Positions 17,166 to 26,909 of a stretch of 64,000 bases of DNA are shown in pieces (the stretch's first letter is position 1; every line of letters begins with the position of its first letter). Position numbers and translations under genes: made by a program. The notes under the pieces are model-generated. The model did not search any database. It was not told the origin of the DNA and worked only from the letters and a program-made list of their open reading frames with translations. This stretch comes from Saccharicrinis sp963663905. GTDB lineage: Bacteria > Bacteroidota > Bacteroidia > Bacteroidales > Marinilabiliaceae. Where the stretch lies: contig OY760657.1 in the NCBI GenBank assembly GCA_963663905.2, positions 868,001 through 932,000 on the forward strand, written 5' to 3'.

Positions 17166-19523
17166 ATGCGTTATAGTCTATTCATACTTTTATTTATAAT
17201 TAATATCCATGTATTTGGACAATCCCTTGCATTTCCCACAGCTGAAGGCTGTGGGAAATATACTACAGGTGGAAGAAACGGTAAGGTTATCTATGTGAAT
17301 AATCTTAATGATTCGGGATCAGGAAGTTTAAGGGATGCTATTTCGCAGAAAGGATCACGTATAATATTATTTTCTGTTGACGGAACAATAGAATTAAACT
17401 CAAAGTTAGTAATAGATAATGATAGTATTACCATTGCCGGGCAATCTGCTCCTGGCGATGGTATTTGTATTAAAGGATATCCTTTATATATTAATGCAAA
17501 TAATGTAATAATTCGATATATCCGAACTCGCATGGGAGATGTCAATAAAATAGAAGATGATGCCATGGGGGGAAGGGATGTTGAGAATTTAATGATCGAT
17601 CATTGTTCAACATCATGGTCGGTAGATGAGTGTTTATCTGTCTATCGTTCAAAAAATGTAACAGTGCAATGGTGCATGGTTACACATAGTCTTTCACAAT
17701 CAGCTCATTCTAAAGGAGCACATGGTTTTGGAGGTATATGGGGAGGATCGAATGCCTCATTTCATCATAACTTATTAGCAAATCACAGTAGTCGTAATCC
17801 TCGATTTGCCTCAGATGGATATGGACCTGTCGATTTTACAAATAATGCAGTATTTAATTGGGGGTATAAAGCTGCCTATGGAGGAGGTCGTGGCGGTAAA
17901 ATCAATTTTGTATCTAATTACTATAAACCAGGACCTGCAACTAGTAAAAATATAAATTCTACGTTTTATGAACCGGCAGAAGATGGCACTACATCTTTAT
18001 TTATTTCAAATAATGTAATGGTAGGAAATGATTCTGTTACTAATAATAATTGGTTTGGAGTAGGGACAAAAGATCCGGTTGTAAAAATGGAATCTCCATT
18101 TGAAATCGTGAAAATTAAAGAAGATAAGCCAGAACAAGCTTATGAAAAGATATTAAAGGAGGCTGGTTGTAGCTTATATAGAGATAGCTATGATAATCGT
18201 ATTATAGAAGAGGTAACAACAGGGACAGTTTCAGGAGGTGAAACATTTGCTGGTGGAAATAAGGGTATTATTGATTCTCAGAAAGAAGTTGGTGGATGGC
18301 CAGAATTAAGAAAGGGCACACCAAGGGTAGATAGTGATAAAGATGGTATACCTGATGAATGGGAATTAGAACATGGCTTAAATGTTAATTCAGATCTTGA
18401 TGGAAGTAAGTTTTCTTTAAGTAAACATTATACGAATGTAGAAGTCTATTTAAACTCAATTATAAAAGAAAAAGAACCTGGTCAATCAATATTAAAGCCA
18501 TCAACAGATAAAGTGGTTATTAGTAATTACCCGCAGGAAAAGATATCAGATTTCAGTAAACGTTTAGAAGCACAAGGAAGAATATTAGAGACATCAGGGT
18601 ATTATGTTTGGGGATGTGCGCCTATATATGATAATGAAGGTAAAGTACATGTATTTTATTCTCGCTGGCCTAAAAAATATGGAATGGGTGGATGGATTCA
18701 TCAAAGCGAAATAGCCCATGCAGTTGCTGATAAACCAGAAGGTCCATACCAATATGTTGAAACCGTATTAGCTCCAAGAGAAGGGTATTTTGATGCAACA
18801 ACATGTCATAATCCACATATAAAATATAAAGACGGAAAATATTATTTATTCTATATGGGTAATTCTGATAAAACAGTTTACACAAAGCGTATAGGATTAG
18901 CTACTGCAACATCATTAAATGGTCCATGGACTCGTTCAGATATGCCTATTCTGGAGGCCGGAAAAGATGGTGAATGGGATGATTGTTGTACAACAAATCC
19001 AGCGGTTGTATTTCCATCTAATGGTAAATGTTATCTGTATTACAAATCCTGGAATATAAAGAATTATAAAGCGGAAAAAGGCTCCATTAGAGGAAATAGA
19101 AAGTATGGTTTAGCCGTTGCTAAAAATATTGATAGTAAATTTAAAAGATATAAAGGAAATCCAATTATTGATCTTTCATTACATGGAGATAATAAGCAAG
19201 TTGAAGATGCTTATGTGTTTATTGAAAATGGCGAATTTAAAATGTTAATGAGAGATATGGGGTATTTTAATCATGATGTAGGATTGATATTTACCTCAAA
19301 AGATGGAATTAATTGGTCAGAACCAAAAATAGCATGGTTTGAAGCGGAAGCATATGTTGATGAGCCACCAGCACCAAAGCACTTAAAACGTTATGGAAGA
19401 TTTGAACGACCACAAGTACTATTAAAGGATGGTAAACCTGCCTATTTATTTAATGCGATGCAAGGGGGCAAGTATGAAACTTCAACAGGATTTGTATTTA
19501 AAATTAATGAAGAAACTAATTGA
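17166..19523 (+). CDS. Pectate lyase (PL1-like) fused to a GH43-like five-bladed propeller domain, 785 aa
   Basis: A signal peptide covers about residues 1-19. Residues 21 to about 430 are a right-handed beta-helix lyase of the Bacteroidota PL1 type: FPTAEGCGKYTTGGRNG at the start, SGSGSLRDAI, then IDHCSTSWSVDECLS and a SSRNPRFA segment. A Ca-binding-like DSDKDGIPDEWE stretch lies near 391-402. From about residue 448 the protein reads as a separate domain with GH43/GH117-like propeller features (GCAPIYDNEGKVHVFYSRW, HNPHIKYKDGKYYLFYMG, TTNPAVVF, EDAYVFIENGEFKML). PL1 enzymes cleave de-esterified homogalacturonan by beta-elimination; the C-terminal domain may remove a side-chain sugar. It has its own promoter-like element and heads the enzyme operon. 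Confidence 0.85.
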   Translation: MRYSLFILLFIINIHVFGQSLAFPTAEGCGKYTTGGRNGKVIYVNNLNDSGSGSLRDAISQKGSRIILFSVDGTIELNSKLVIDNDSITIAGQSAPGDGICIKGYPLYINANNVIIRYIRTRMGDVNKIEDDAMGGRDVENLMIDHCSTSWSVDECLSVYRSKNVTVQWCMVTHSLSQSAHSKGAHGFGGIWGGSNASFHHNLLANHSSRNPRFASDGYGPVDFTNNAVFNWGYKAAYGGGRGGKINFVSNYYKPGPATSKNINSTFYEPAEDGTTSLFISNNVMVGNDSVTNNNWFGVGTKDPVVKMESPFEIVKIKEDKPEQAYEKILKEAGCSLYRDSYDNRIIEEVTTGTVSGGETFAGGNKGIIDSQKEVGGWPELRKGTPRVDSDKDGIPDEWELEHGLNVNSDLDGSKFSLSKHYTNVEVYLNSIIKEKEPGQSILKPSTDKVVISNYPQEKISDFSKRLEAQGRILETSGYYVWGCAPIYDNEGKVHVFYSRWPKKYGMGGWIHQSEIAHAVADKPEGPYQYVETVLAPREGYFDATTCHNPHIKYKDGKYYLFYMGNSDKTVYTKRIGLATATSLNGPWTRSDMPILEAGKDGEWDDCCTTNPAVVFPSNGKCYLYYKSWNIKNYKAEKGSIRGNRKYGLAVAKNIDSKFKRYKGNPIIDLSLHGDNKQVEDAYVFIENGEFKMLMRDMGYFNHDVGLIFTSKDGINWSEPKIAWFEAEAYVDEPPAPKHLKRYGRFERPQVLLKDGKPAYLFNAMQGGKYETSTGFVFKINEETN

Positions 19524-19549
19524 GGTATATGAAGATAAACTATAATGGT

Positions 19550-21682
19550 ATGAAGAAGAATTTATTTTGGATCGGAATAATGTGTTTTGCATTATTTTCA
19601 TGTAAAACAAAAGCCCCGGATAAAATTAACAGGTTTGAAGTCATTGAAAGAAACAGTCCAATTGTTTCACAATTTGATTCATTGAGTTCTTTATCTGTTG
19701 GTAATGGCAATTTCGCAATGACAGTTGATGCAACTGGTTTGCAGACATTTCCTGAAACTTATAAAAAAGGAGTTCCGTTGGGTACGCAGTCTCAATGGGG
19801 GTGGCATAGTTTTGCAAATCCAAACAATTATAAATTTGAAGAGACATTAAAAACATACGATTTTAGGGGTAAAGACGAAGTCTACGCTACACAGTTTAAA
19901 GAAAAAGGTAGACCTCACGATGCTGCAAATTGGTACAGATGTAATCCACATCGTTTGCATTTAGGGTATGTTGGATTTGAATTAACTAAAGGAGATGGCA
20001 GAGGTGTTGAGCAAACAGATATTAAAGACATTCAACAAAAATTAGATCTTTGGGATGGAATTATAGAAAGTAAGTATACTGTTGAAGGTGATTCTGTTAG
20101 TGTTAAAACAGCATGTGATCCTAAAATTGATGAAATTAAGACTGAAATTTCGTCTTCACTTATTTCCAAAGATCAGTTAAAAGTTAATCTAAAGTTTCCT
20201 TATCCATCAGGAAATCATTCTGATGATGCCACTGATTGGAATTCACCTGAAAAACATAAAACAGAGATTGTTGACAATGGTGAAGGATATTGTATTTTAA
20301 AAAGAACATTAGATAATGATACTTATTTTGTAAAACTTCAATGGACAGGGAAAGCATCTGTAAAAGAAAAAGCTCCTCATTATTTTATTTTAGATCCGGA
20401 ATCAGATCAATTTGAGTTTACTTGTGAATTCTCTAAGGATATGCCATCTGATCATTCCGCTACATTTGCAAATGTATTACAAAATGCTTCTAACTACTGG
20501 CAGTCATTTTGGAAAGAAGGCGGAGCTATTGATTTTTCTAAATGTACAGATGACAGAGCATCTGAATTAGAACGACGTATCATTTTATCTCAATATTTAA
20601 TGGCGATTCAATGTGCAGGAAATATTCCTCCACAAGAAACCGGTTTAACCTATAATAGTTGGTTTGGTAAGTTTCACCTTGAGATGCATTGGTGGCATGC
20701 AGTACATTTTGCATTATGGAATCATATTGATTTATTAGAACGTAGTTTGGATTGGTACTCAAAAGCATATCCAATAGCAAAATCAATTGCTGAGCGTCAA
20801 GGATTCGATGGCGTTAGATGGATGAAGATGACAGATCCTTCCGGTATGGAAGCACCTTCTTCAACAGGATCCTTTTTAATCTGGCAACAGCCTCATTTTA
20901 TTTATATGGCTGAGTTAGTTTATCGTGATCACCCATCCGAAGAAGTAATTAAAAAATATGGTAAGTTGGTTGAAGAGACAGCTAAATTCATGGCCTCGTT
21001 CGCAACTTACGATGAGATGGAGATCAGATATGTTTTGAAAGGATTAATTCCAGCACAGGAAACATTAAGAGCTTCAGAAACTGTAAATCCTCCGTTTGAA
21101 CTATCATACTGGCATTATGCAATGGAAGTTGCGCAAAAATGGAGAGAAAGAGCTGGTAAACCAAGAAATGAGCAATGGGATGAATTGATAGACAAGCTTT
21201 CTCCTTTGGCTTCAAAAGATGGATTATATCTTGCAGCAGAGGATGCAGTAGATACATATAAAGATATACGTTTTACTTCTGATCACCCTGCGGTTTTAGG
21301 AGCTATGGGTATTCTTCCTCAATGTAAGTTGGTTCGACCTGACTACATGAAAAATACTTTACACTGGATTTGGGATAACTGGAACTGGGGTAAAACATGG
21401 GGATGGGATTACCCTATGACAGCTATGTGTGCAGCTCGTTTAGGCGAGCCGGATAAAGCAGTGGGTGCATTGTTGATGGATAAAAGAACTAACACTTATT
21501 TGGTGAATGGTCATAATTATCAAGATAGTCGTTTAAGAGTATACTTGCCTGGAAACGGTGGTTTACTTACAGCTGTGGCTATGATGTGTGCGGGATGGGA
21601 TGGAAATACAGTTGAAACTCCGGGTTTTCCAAAGGATGGTACATGGGATGTTATGTGGGAAGACTTAAAAACAATGCCATAA
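19550..21682 (+). CDS. Putative (alpha/alpha)6-barrel glycoside hydrolase lipoprotein, 710 aa
   Basis: The start chosen is ATG 19550, which gives a clean lipoprotein signal (MKKNLFWIGIMCFALFSC, Cys18). ATG 19529 and a TTG overlapping the previous stop are also in frame. The N-terminal part has LSVGNGNFAMTVDATGLQTF and PLGTQSQWGWHSF. The catalytic part is Trp- and His-rich with NSWFGKFHLEMHWWHAVHF, DGVRWMKMTDPSG and HYAMEVAQKWRERAG, a pattern of GH65/GH78-like helical-barrel enzymes. I do not recognise an established family with certainty. Its place between a pectate lyase and a DUF4450-like enzyme suggests removal of a pectin side-chain or backbone sugar. Acidic residues in the LEMHWW and MTDPSGMEAP segments are candidates for catalysis. 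Confidence 0.7.
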   Translation: MKKNLFWIGIMCFALFSCKTKAPDKINRFEVIERNSPIVSQFDSLSSLSVGNGNFAMTVDATGLQTFPETYKKGVPLGTQSQWGWHSFANPNNYKFEETLKTYDFRGKDEVYATQFKEKGRPHDAANWYRCNPHRLHLGYVGFELTKGDGRGVEQTDIKDIQQKLDLWDGIIESKYTVEGDSVSVKTACDPKIDEIKTEISSSLISKDQLKVNLKFPYPSGNHSDDATDWNSPEKHKTEIVDNGEGYCILKRTLDNDTYFVKLQWTGKASVKEKAPHYFILDPESDQFEFTCEFSKDMPSDHSATFANVLQNASNYWQSFWKEGGAIDFSKCTDDRASELERRIILSQYLMAIQCAGNIPPQETGLTYNSWFGKFHLEMHWWHAVHFALWNHIDLLERSLDWYSKAYPIAKSIAERQGFDGVRWMKMTDPSGMEAPSSTGSFLIWQQPHFIYMAELVYRDHPSEEVIKKYGKLVEETAKFMASFATYDEMEIRYVLKGLIPAQETLRASETVNPPFELSYWHYAMEVAQKWRERAGKPRNEQWDELIDKLSPLASKDGLYLAAEDAVDTYKDIRFTSDHPAVLGAMGILPQCKLVRPDYMKNTLHWIWDNWNWGKTWGWDYPMTAMCAARLGEPDKAVGALLMDKRTNTYLVNGHNYQDSRLRVYLPGNGGLLTAVAMMCAGWDGNTVETPGFPKDGTWDVMWEDLKTMP

Positions 21683-21760
21683 CTAAAAGTTAAAGGTGCA
21701 AAGGTTAAGGGTAAAAAGGTTAAAGGATGATTTTCATCTTGCAATTTATAAGAATAAATA
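21683..21760 (+). repeat. Intergenic degenerate AAGGTTAA-type repeats with small hairpin
   Basis: The spacer contains three or more tandem variants of AAAGGTTAAGGG (about 21687-21727), followed by the small hairpin GATGA-TTT-TCATC. The wording resembles the AAGGT repeats at 60927-61105. No function is assigned. Confidence 0.4.
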
Positions 21761-24700
21761 ATGAGATTTTTAATATCAGGTTTATTATTAATGTGTTATG
21801 TCGGTGCTTTTACTCAGTTGAGAGCACCGGCAAATGATGAGAATATAAGAGAGTTACGTTATAAGCCACATAATGGTGGATTTGTAATTGTCAATGGAGA
21901 CGCGAGATTTACTCGTGCCTTATACGGAACAAATACTGCTTTTCGTTTAGAAACAAGTGATGTACCTGAGTTTGGATTTTTTATGCCAAACATGGGAGGA
22001 AATCTTCAGTTCGGATTAATTGTTAAGAATAAAAGTATATGGCTTAATAACGCAAATTTTATTAAATCAACTTACTATCCGGGAACAAGAATTTATGAGA
22101 TTAAGGATCCGTTAATTAATGAAGGTTTAATTACAATAAAAGTACTTGCAATGGGTGATGCAGATGGTGCAATAATGCAGTTCTCATCAACTAAATTACC
22201 TAAAGGAACAGAGTTGTTTGTGATGTATGGAGGAGCAAGTAACAAGCGTTTTTCACGCAATGGAGATTTAGGTGTAGATAAACCTGATTGTTTTGATTTA
22301 CATATTGATGCTTGTAAAGGAAATATATATACAATAAATAAAAACCATTTTGTATTAGACTATGGTCAAAATACAAAACAACCAAGAAGCATTGAAGGAG
22401 TTTTCCCTAAAAATTCACAGTTAAAAACAGGTTCGCCTTTTAAATTAGATTCACCCAAAGAGGTTTGGAAATCTAATGCTCAAAACAATCAGCCTGTTTT
22501 AACCGCTAAATTTAATTTAGAGAATAATAAAGATACTTATGTTGCTTTTCAATTAAAGAGTGAAAAAAAACTGGAGGAAAAAGATTTATCGGTGATTTTT
22601 GATAAAGCGGAACAAAAAAGAATTGAAATTGCCGCTAAAGTTCAAATTGAAACTCCCGATGAATATATGAATCCCTTAGGTGGTGTGTTAAGTACAGCAG
22701 CTGATGCTATCTGGGATAATTGTTGGGTTCATGGTGCTATTGGATGGCGTATGCCTTTAAATGGTTGGAGAGCGGCTTATACCGGTGATTGTGTTGGTTG
22801 GCACGATCGTGCCAGAACTCATTTTGATAATTATGCCGCATCTCAGGTTACCGAAGTGGAGCCTGTTATTCCACATCCGGCTCAGGATACTTCACGTCAT
22901 TTTGCAAGAGCAGCAAAAATATGGGGAACACAGATGTATAGCAATGGATATATATGTCGTAATCCAAATCAAAATACTAAAATGCATCATTATGATATGA
23001 ATCAATGTTATATTGATGAATTGTTGTGGCATTTAAACTGGACTGGTGATTGGGAGTATGCCAAAGAAATATGGCCTGTAATTCAGCGACATATTGAGTG
23101 GGAAAAGCGTAATTACGACCCTAATAGTGATGGTTTATATGATGCTTATGCCAGTATATGGGCCAGTGATGCTTTATATTACAACAGTGGAGCAGTAACT
23201 CATGCATCGGCATATAATTACAGAGCTAACAAATTAGCTGCATTTATTGCTTCAAATATTGGTATGGATTCAAAGCCTTATGAAGATCAAGCCGATAAAA
23301 TACTAAAAGCAATTAATGATAATTTATGGTTATTTGATAAAGGACATTGGGCTGAATATATTGATTTTATGGGGCCTGGTAATGTTCATCCTGATGCTGC
23401 AATATGGACTGTTTATCATTCTATAGATTCAGATATTGCAGATATTTTCCAGTCTTATCAAGCTACTCATTATGTTGATACAGAAATCCCTCATATTCCG
23501 GTTAAAGCTAAAGGTTTAGAGGATGATGATTACGAAACGATTTCAACTACTCATTGGTTTCCTTACTCATGGTCAATTAATAATGTAGCTTTTGCAGAAG
23601 TTGCTCATGCAGCATTAGCATATTGGCAATCTGGCAGATATGATGAAGCATATAAGTTATTTAAGAGTTCTGTATTAGATGGAATGTATTTGGGAAGCAG
23701 TCCTGGAAATATTGGCCAGATCAGTTATTACGATAAAGCAAGAGGTGAGTGTTATCGTGATTTTGGTGATCCTGTAGGGATGTATTCTCGTGTTATTATT
23801 CAGGGATTGTACGGTATTAAACCTGATTTGTTGAATAATAAAATTGTGATTCAACCAGGTTTTCCATCAGATTGGGATCATGCTAAATTAAAGACTTCAG
23901 ACATTTCTTATCAATTTAATAAAGATGGAAATACAACCTTGTATGTCATCGATAATCAACTAAAAGAAAATTGTGATATTGACTTAAGAATTAAAGCAGA
24001 AAAGTCACAGATTAAGGAATTATTGGTTAATGGTAAATCTCATGCATGGAATTTAATTGAGAATGTAGGACGTCCACTAATTCAGATTATTTCTAGTAAT
24101 CTGGATAATGCTGAGGTTAAAATAGTATGGGGAGGAAATGATTTTGAAAAAACTGAATATTTAGAAGAAGGTGTGTGTGGCAACAATTGGGAATTAAAAT
24201 CACAAAGTCACATATCAAAGGTTTATGATCCTCAAAATATACTATTAAATCAAATATTAACTTCCAGTACATTATCAGGTAAATTACATGGTCAAACAGG
24301 TAATCATACCTTATTTGTTCAGTTAGAACAAGATGAAATGACATGGTGGGAACCGGTTAATATTGAAATCAAAGAACCTTTTGAAATAGATTATCCCGCT
24401 GAAGATGATCAATTAAAATTGAAGATCAGAAATAACCAGAATATACCATATGAAGGAAAAGTGGTTATTAACAATGGTTTCTCTAAATCACTTGAATTAT
24501 CAGAAGGAGAAACTAGTTCATGGATAGAGATTCCTCAAAATAATTCAGTTTTCGGGACAAATACAATTCAATTCTTAAATACAAATGATTCTGTAGAATA
24601 TGAATCAAAGATAACTAATTGGAATATTGTAAACCAAAGTGCTGAATACGAAATGGTCTCATTGAATTCCTATTTAAATGCATCTGTTTCAGATATTTTT

Positions 24701-25369
24701 AAGCAAGAGTATTTAACACCAAGATCTCCTTATACAACATTACAGATTCCAACTCAAGGGATAGGTGAGTGGTGTCATCCTCTTCATACAGCAAATATTG
24801 ATGATTCAGGATTAAGAGCAAACGTTAAAAATGATGTTTTATATACACCATTTAAAGTTCCTTTCAGAACAACAGGAGATACTATAAAATCAAATATAGC
24901 ATTTACTACGCTTTGGGATAATTTCCCGGATAAAGTTGAAATTCCTTTAATGGGAAAGGCTCAACATGCCTATATGCTTATGGCTGGGAGTACAAATCAC
25001 ATGCAGTGTCATATTCCTAATGGAAAAGTGATAGTTACTTATGTTGATGGATCAACTGACTCTTTAAATTTGGTTAATCCGGAAAATTGGGTTCCTATTG
25101 AGCAGGATTTATATACAGATCATTATGCTTTTAAGCTTGATCGACCAGCTCCTTACAGAGTTGCTTTTAAATCAGGAATTGTAAGCAGAGATTTGGGTGA
25201 AGATTTGGGAATAGATTCTGATGAGGTATATGGAAGAGAGATTGAAGGAGGTGCTGGGATAGTGGTGGATTTACCTTTAGATTCTTCTAAAGAACTTAAG
25301 TCGATTAGTATTGAAAGTACTGCCAATGATGTAGTTGTTGGTTTAATGAGTTTAACATTATTGAAGTAA
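21761..25369 (+). CDS. DUF4450-like multidomain glycosidase candidate, 1202 aa
   Basis: A signal peptide covers about residues 1-18. The N-terminal beta domain (RELRYKPHNGGFVIVNGDARF, residues 30-50, split here from FTRALYGTNTAFRLETSDVPEF) matches from memory proteins annotated DUF4450 in Bacteroidota PULs. The middle is a helical barrel like rhamnosidase-type enzymes: AIGWRMPLNGWRAAYTGDC, GWHDRARTHFDNY, MNQCYIDELLWHLNWTGDW, DPNSDGLYDAYASIW, STTHWFPYSWSINNV. A C-terminal jelly-roll-like region (from about residue 960) ends the protein. It sits 78 bases after the 710-aa enzyme and 1 base before the esterase, so it is in the same operon. A role on rhamnogalacturonan side chains is plausible but unproven. 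Confidence 0.65.
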   Translation: MRFLISGLLLMCYVGAFTQLRAPANDENIRELRYKPHNGGFVIVNGDARFTRALYGTNTAFRLETSDVPEFGFFMPNMGGNLQFGLIVKNKSIWLNNANFIKSTYYPGTRIYEIKDPLINEGLITIKVLAMGDADGAIMQFSSTKLPKGTELFVMYGGASNKRFSRNGDLGVDKPDCFDLHIDACKGNIYTINKNHFVLDYGQNTKQPRSIEGVFPKNSQLKTGSPFKLDSPKEVWKSNAQNNQPVLTAKFNLENNKDTYVAFQLKSEKKLEEKDLSVIFDKAEQKRIEIAAKVQIETPDEYMNPLGGVLSTAADAIWDNCWVHGAIGWRMPLNGWRAAYTGDCVGWHDRARTHFDNYAASQVTEVEPVIPHPAQDTSRHFARAAKIWGTQMYSNGYICRNPNQNTKMHHYDMNQCYIDELLWHLNWTGDWEYAKEIWPVIQRHIEWEKRNYDPNSDGLYDAYASIWASDALYYNSGAVTHASAYNYRANKLAAFIASNIGMDSKPYEDQADKILKAINDNLWLFDKGHWAEYIDFMGPGNVHPDAAIWTVYHSIDSDIADIFQSYQATHYVDTEIPHIPVKAKGLEDDDYETISTTHWFPYSWSINNVAFAEVAHAALAYWQSGRYDEAYKLFKSSVLDGMYLGSSPGNIGQISYYDKARGECYRDFGDPVGMYSRVIIQGLYGIKPDLLNNKIVIQPGFPSDWDHAKLKTSDISYQFNKDGNTTLYVIDNQLKENCDIDLRIKAEKSQIKELLVNGKSHAWNLIENVGRPLIQIISSNLDNAEVKIVWGGNDFEKTEYLEEGVCGNNWELKSQSHISKVYDPQNILLNQILTSSTLSGKLHGQTGNHTLFVQLEQDEMTWWEPVNIEIKEPFEIDYPAEDDQLKLKIRNNQNIPYEGKVVINNGFSKSLELSEGETSSWIEIPQNNSVFGTNTIQFLNTNDSVEYESKITNWNIVNQSAEYEMVSLNSYLNASVSDIFKQEYLTPRSPYTTLQIPTQGIGEWCHPLHTANIDDSGLRANVKNDVLYTPFKVPFRTTGDTIKSNIAFTTLWDNFPDKVEIPLMGKAQHAYMLMAGSTNHMQCHIPNGKVIVTYVDGSTDSLNLVNPENWVPIEQDLYTDHYAFKLDRPAPYRVAFKSGIVSRDLGEDLGIDSDEVYGREIEGGAGIVVDLPLDSSKELKSISIESTANDVVVGLMSLTLLK

Positions 25370-25370
25370 A

Positions 25371-26891
25371 ATGAAATATTATTCACTGTTTTATATATCA
25401 ATTATATTGTTTTTAGCACAAAATATCTGTGCTGAGATTTCTTTGCCTACTATTATTTCAGATAATATGGTTTTACAACAAAATACAGAAGTAAAACTGT
25501 GGGGTAAAGCAAATGCAAATGAGTCCGTTTCAATTAAAACCAGTTGGGATAAAGAATACCAGACTGTTGCAGGTGAGGATGGGAAATGGTTTATAAAAAT
25601 TAAAACACCAAAAGCCATAAAAAATCAGTCTATTGTTTTTGAAGGTCAAAATAAAATAGAAGTTAAAAATGTCTTGATTGGAGAAGTCTGGTTATGCTCC
25701 GGACAATCAAATATGGAGTTTGGAGTTGGTTATATGAATAAGCATTATAATGGAGTGATCAATTATAATGAAGAGATTAAAAATGCAGATTATCCAGATA
25801 TTCATCTTTTCAAAGTTGAGCGAAATATGTCGCCTGAAGAAGAATTGGATGATTGTACAGGCCATTGGGAAGTATGTTCTACTGAATCTATAGAAACCTT
25901 CTCTGCAGTAGGCTATTTCTTTGGACGAAAATTATTTCAAGAATTAAACACTCCAGTAGGGCTTATTGAATCTGCCTATGGTGGAACTCATGCAGAATCA
26001 TGGACCAAAAGAAGTGTGATGGTTAATGATTCAATTTATAAGGATTTACTTTCAGAATTTCATTCATCTCGTGATAATTATGAGGAGGACTTAAAAGAGT
26101 ACAAGGTTCTGAAACAGGAGTATGATAAAGAGATAGAAAGTATATCTTTAGAAAGAAGAAATAAGATTAAAAAACCTTCAAAACCAAAAGGAATTAATCA
26201 TAAAAAGGCACTTTCAACATTATGGAATGCCATGATAAATCCAATAGTTAATTATTCAATAAAGGGTGTTATTTGGTACCAGGGTGAATCTAATTCAATC
26301 CGTTACCAGGATTATCAGCATGTATTTACTAAAATGATTAATAGTTGGAGAACAGAGTTTGAGAAACCAAATTTACCTTTTTATTTTGTGCAAATTGCGC
26401 CTCATTATAAACAGCCACCCGAAATTCGTGAAGCGCAGTTAAATACATGGAAGTCCGTCGATCATACAGGTATGGTAGTCATTACTGATGCAGGAGACTC
26501 CACAAATATTCATCCAAGGAATAAATTAGTTCCAGGAGAAAGATTAGCAGCCTGGGCATTGGCTAATGATTATGGAAAAAAAGTTCCTTATTCAGGTCCT
26601 TTGTATCAATCTATGAAGGTTAAAGAAAATAGTGTTGTATTATCTTTTGCTTATACTCAAGGTGGGTTATCTTGTCCGGATGATAAGTTAAGAGGTTTTA
26701 CTGTTGCATCAGAAGATGGGACATTTTATCCTGCATTGGCATCTATTAAAGGAAACAAAGTTGTTTTAACATCAAACCAAGTCAATCATATTAAATATGT
26801 CAGATATGGTTGGGATAAATACTGTAATATGAACCTGTATAATGGATCGGGTTTCCCTGCATCACCTTTTCGAACAGATATAAAACATTAA
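25371..26891 (+). CDS. SASA-type (sialate O-acetylesterase-like) carbohydrate acetylesterase, 506 aa
   Basis: A signal peptide covers about residues 1-21. The SGNH-hydrolase motifs are clear: GEVWLCSGQSNMEFGV with the catalytic Ser, GGTHAESW, IWYQGESNS, and the late DSTNIHPRNK that supplies Asp/His. The family is annotated sialate O-acetylesterase, but in plant-polysaccharide loci such enzymes usually remove acetyl groups from pectin or xylan. A lysine- and glutamate-rich helical insert lies at about residues 230-280. It begins 1 base after the previous stop, so it is translationally coupled. Here acetylated rhamnogalacturonan is the likely substrate. Confidence 0.88.
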   Translation: MKYYSLFYISIILFLAQNICAEISLPTIISDNMVLQQNTEVKLWGKANANESVSIKTSWDKEYQTVAGEDGKWFIKIKTPKAIKNQSIVFEGQNKIEVKNVLIGEVWLCSGQSNMEFGVGYMNKHYNGVINYNEEIKNADYPDIHLFKVERNMSPEEELDDCTGHWEVCSTESIETFSAVGYFFGRKLFQELNTPVGLIESAYGGTHAESWTKRSVMVNDSIYKDLLSEFHSSRDNYEEDLKEYKVLKQEYDKEIESISLERRNKIKKPSKPKGINHKKALSTLWNAMINPIVNYSIKGVIWYQGESNSIRYQDYQHVFTKMINSWRTEFEKPNLPFYFVQIAPHYKQPPEIREAQLNTWKSVDHTGMVVITDAGDSTNIHPRNKLVPGERLAAWALANDYGKKVPYSGPLYQSMKVKENSVVLSFAYTQGGLSCPDDKLRGFTVASEDGTFYPALASIKGNKVVLTSNQVNHIKYVRYGWDKYCNMNLYNGSGFPASPFRTDIKH

Positions 26892-26909
26892 TAAAAGAAA
26901 TATTTTAAG

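Noticed and set aside
19520..19549. TTG start overlapping the lyase stop, and ATG 19529, for the 710-aa enzyme
   Set aside because: Both put extra residues before a lipoprotein signal that is complete from ATG 19550; ATG 19529 cannot be fully excluded.
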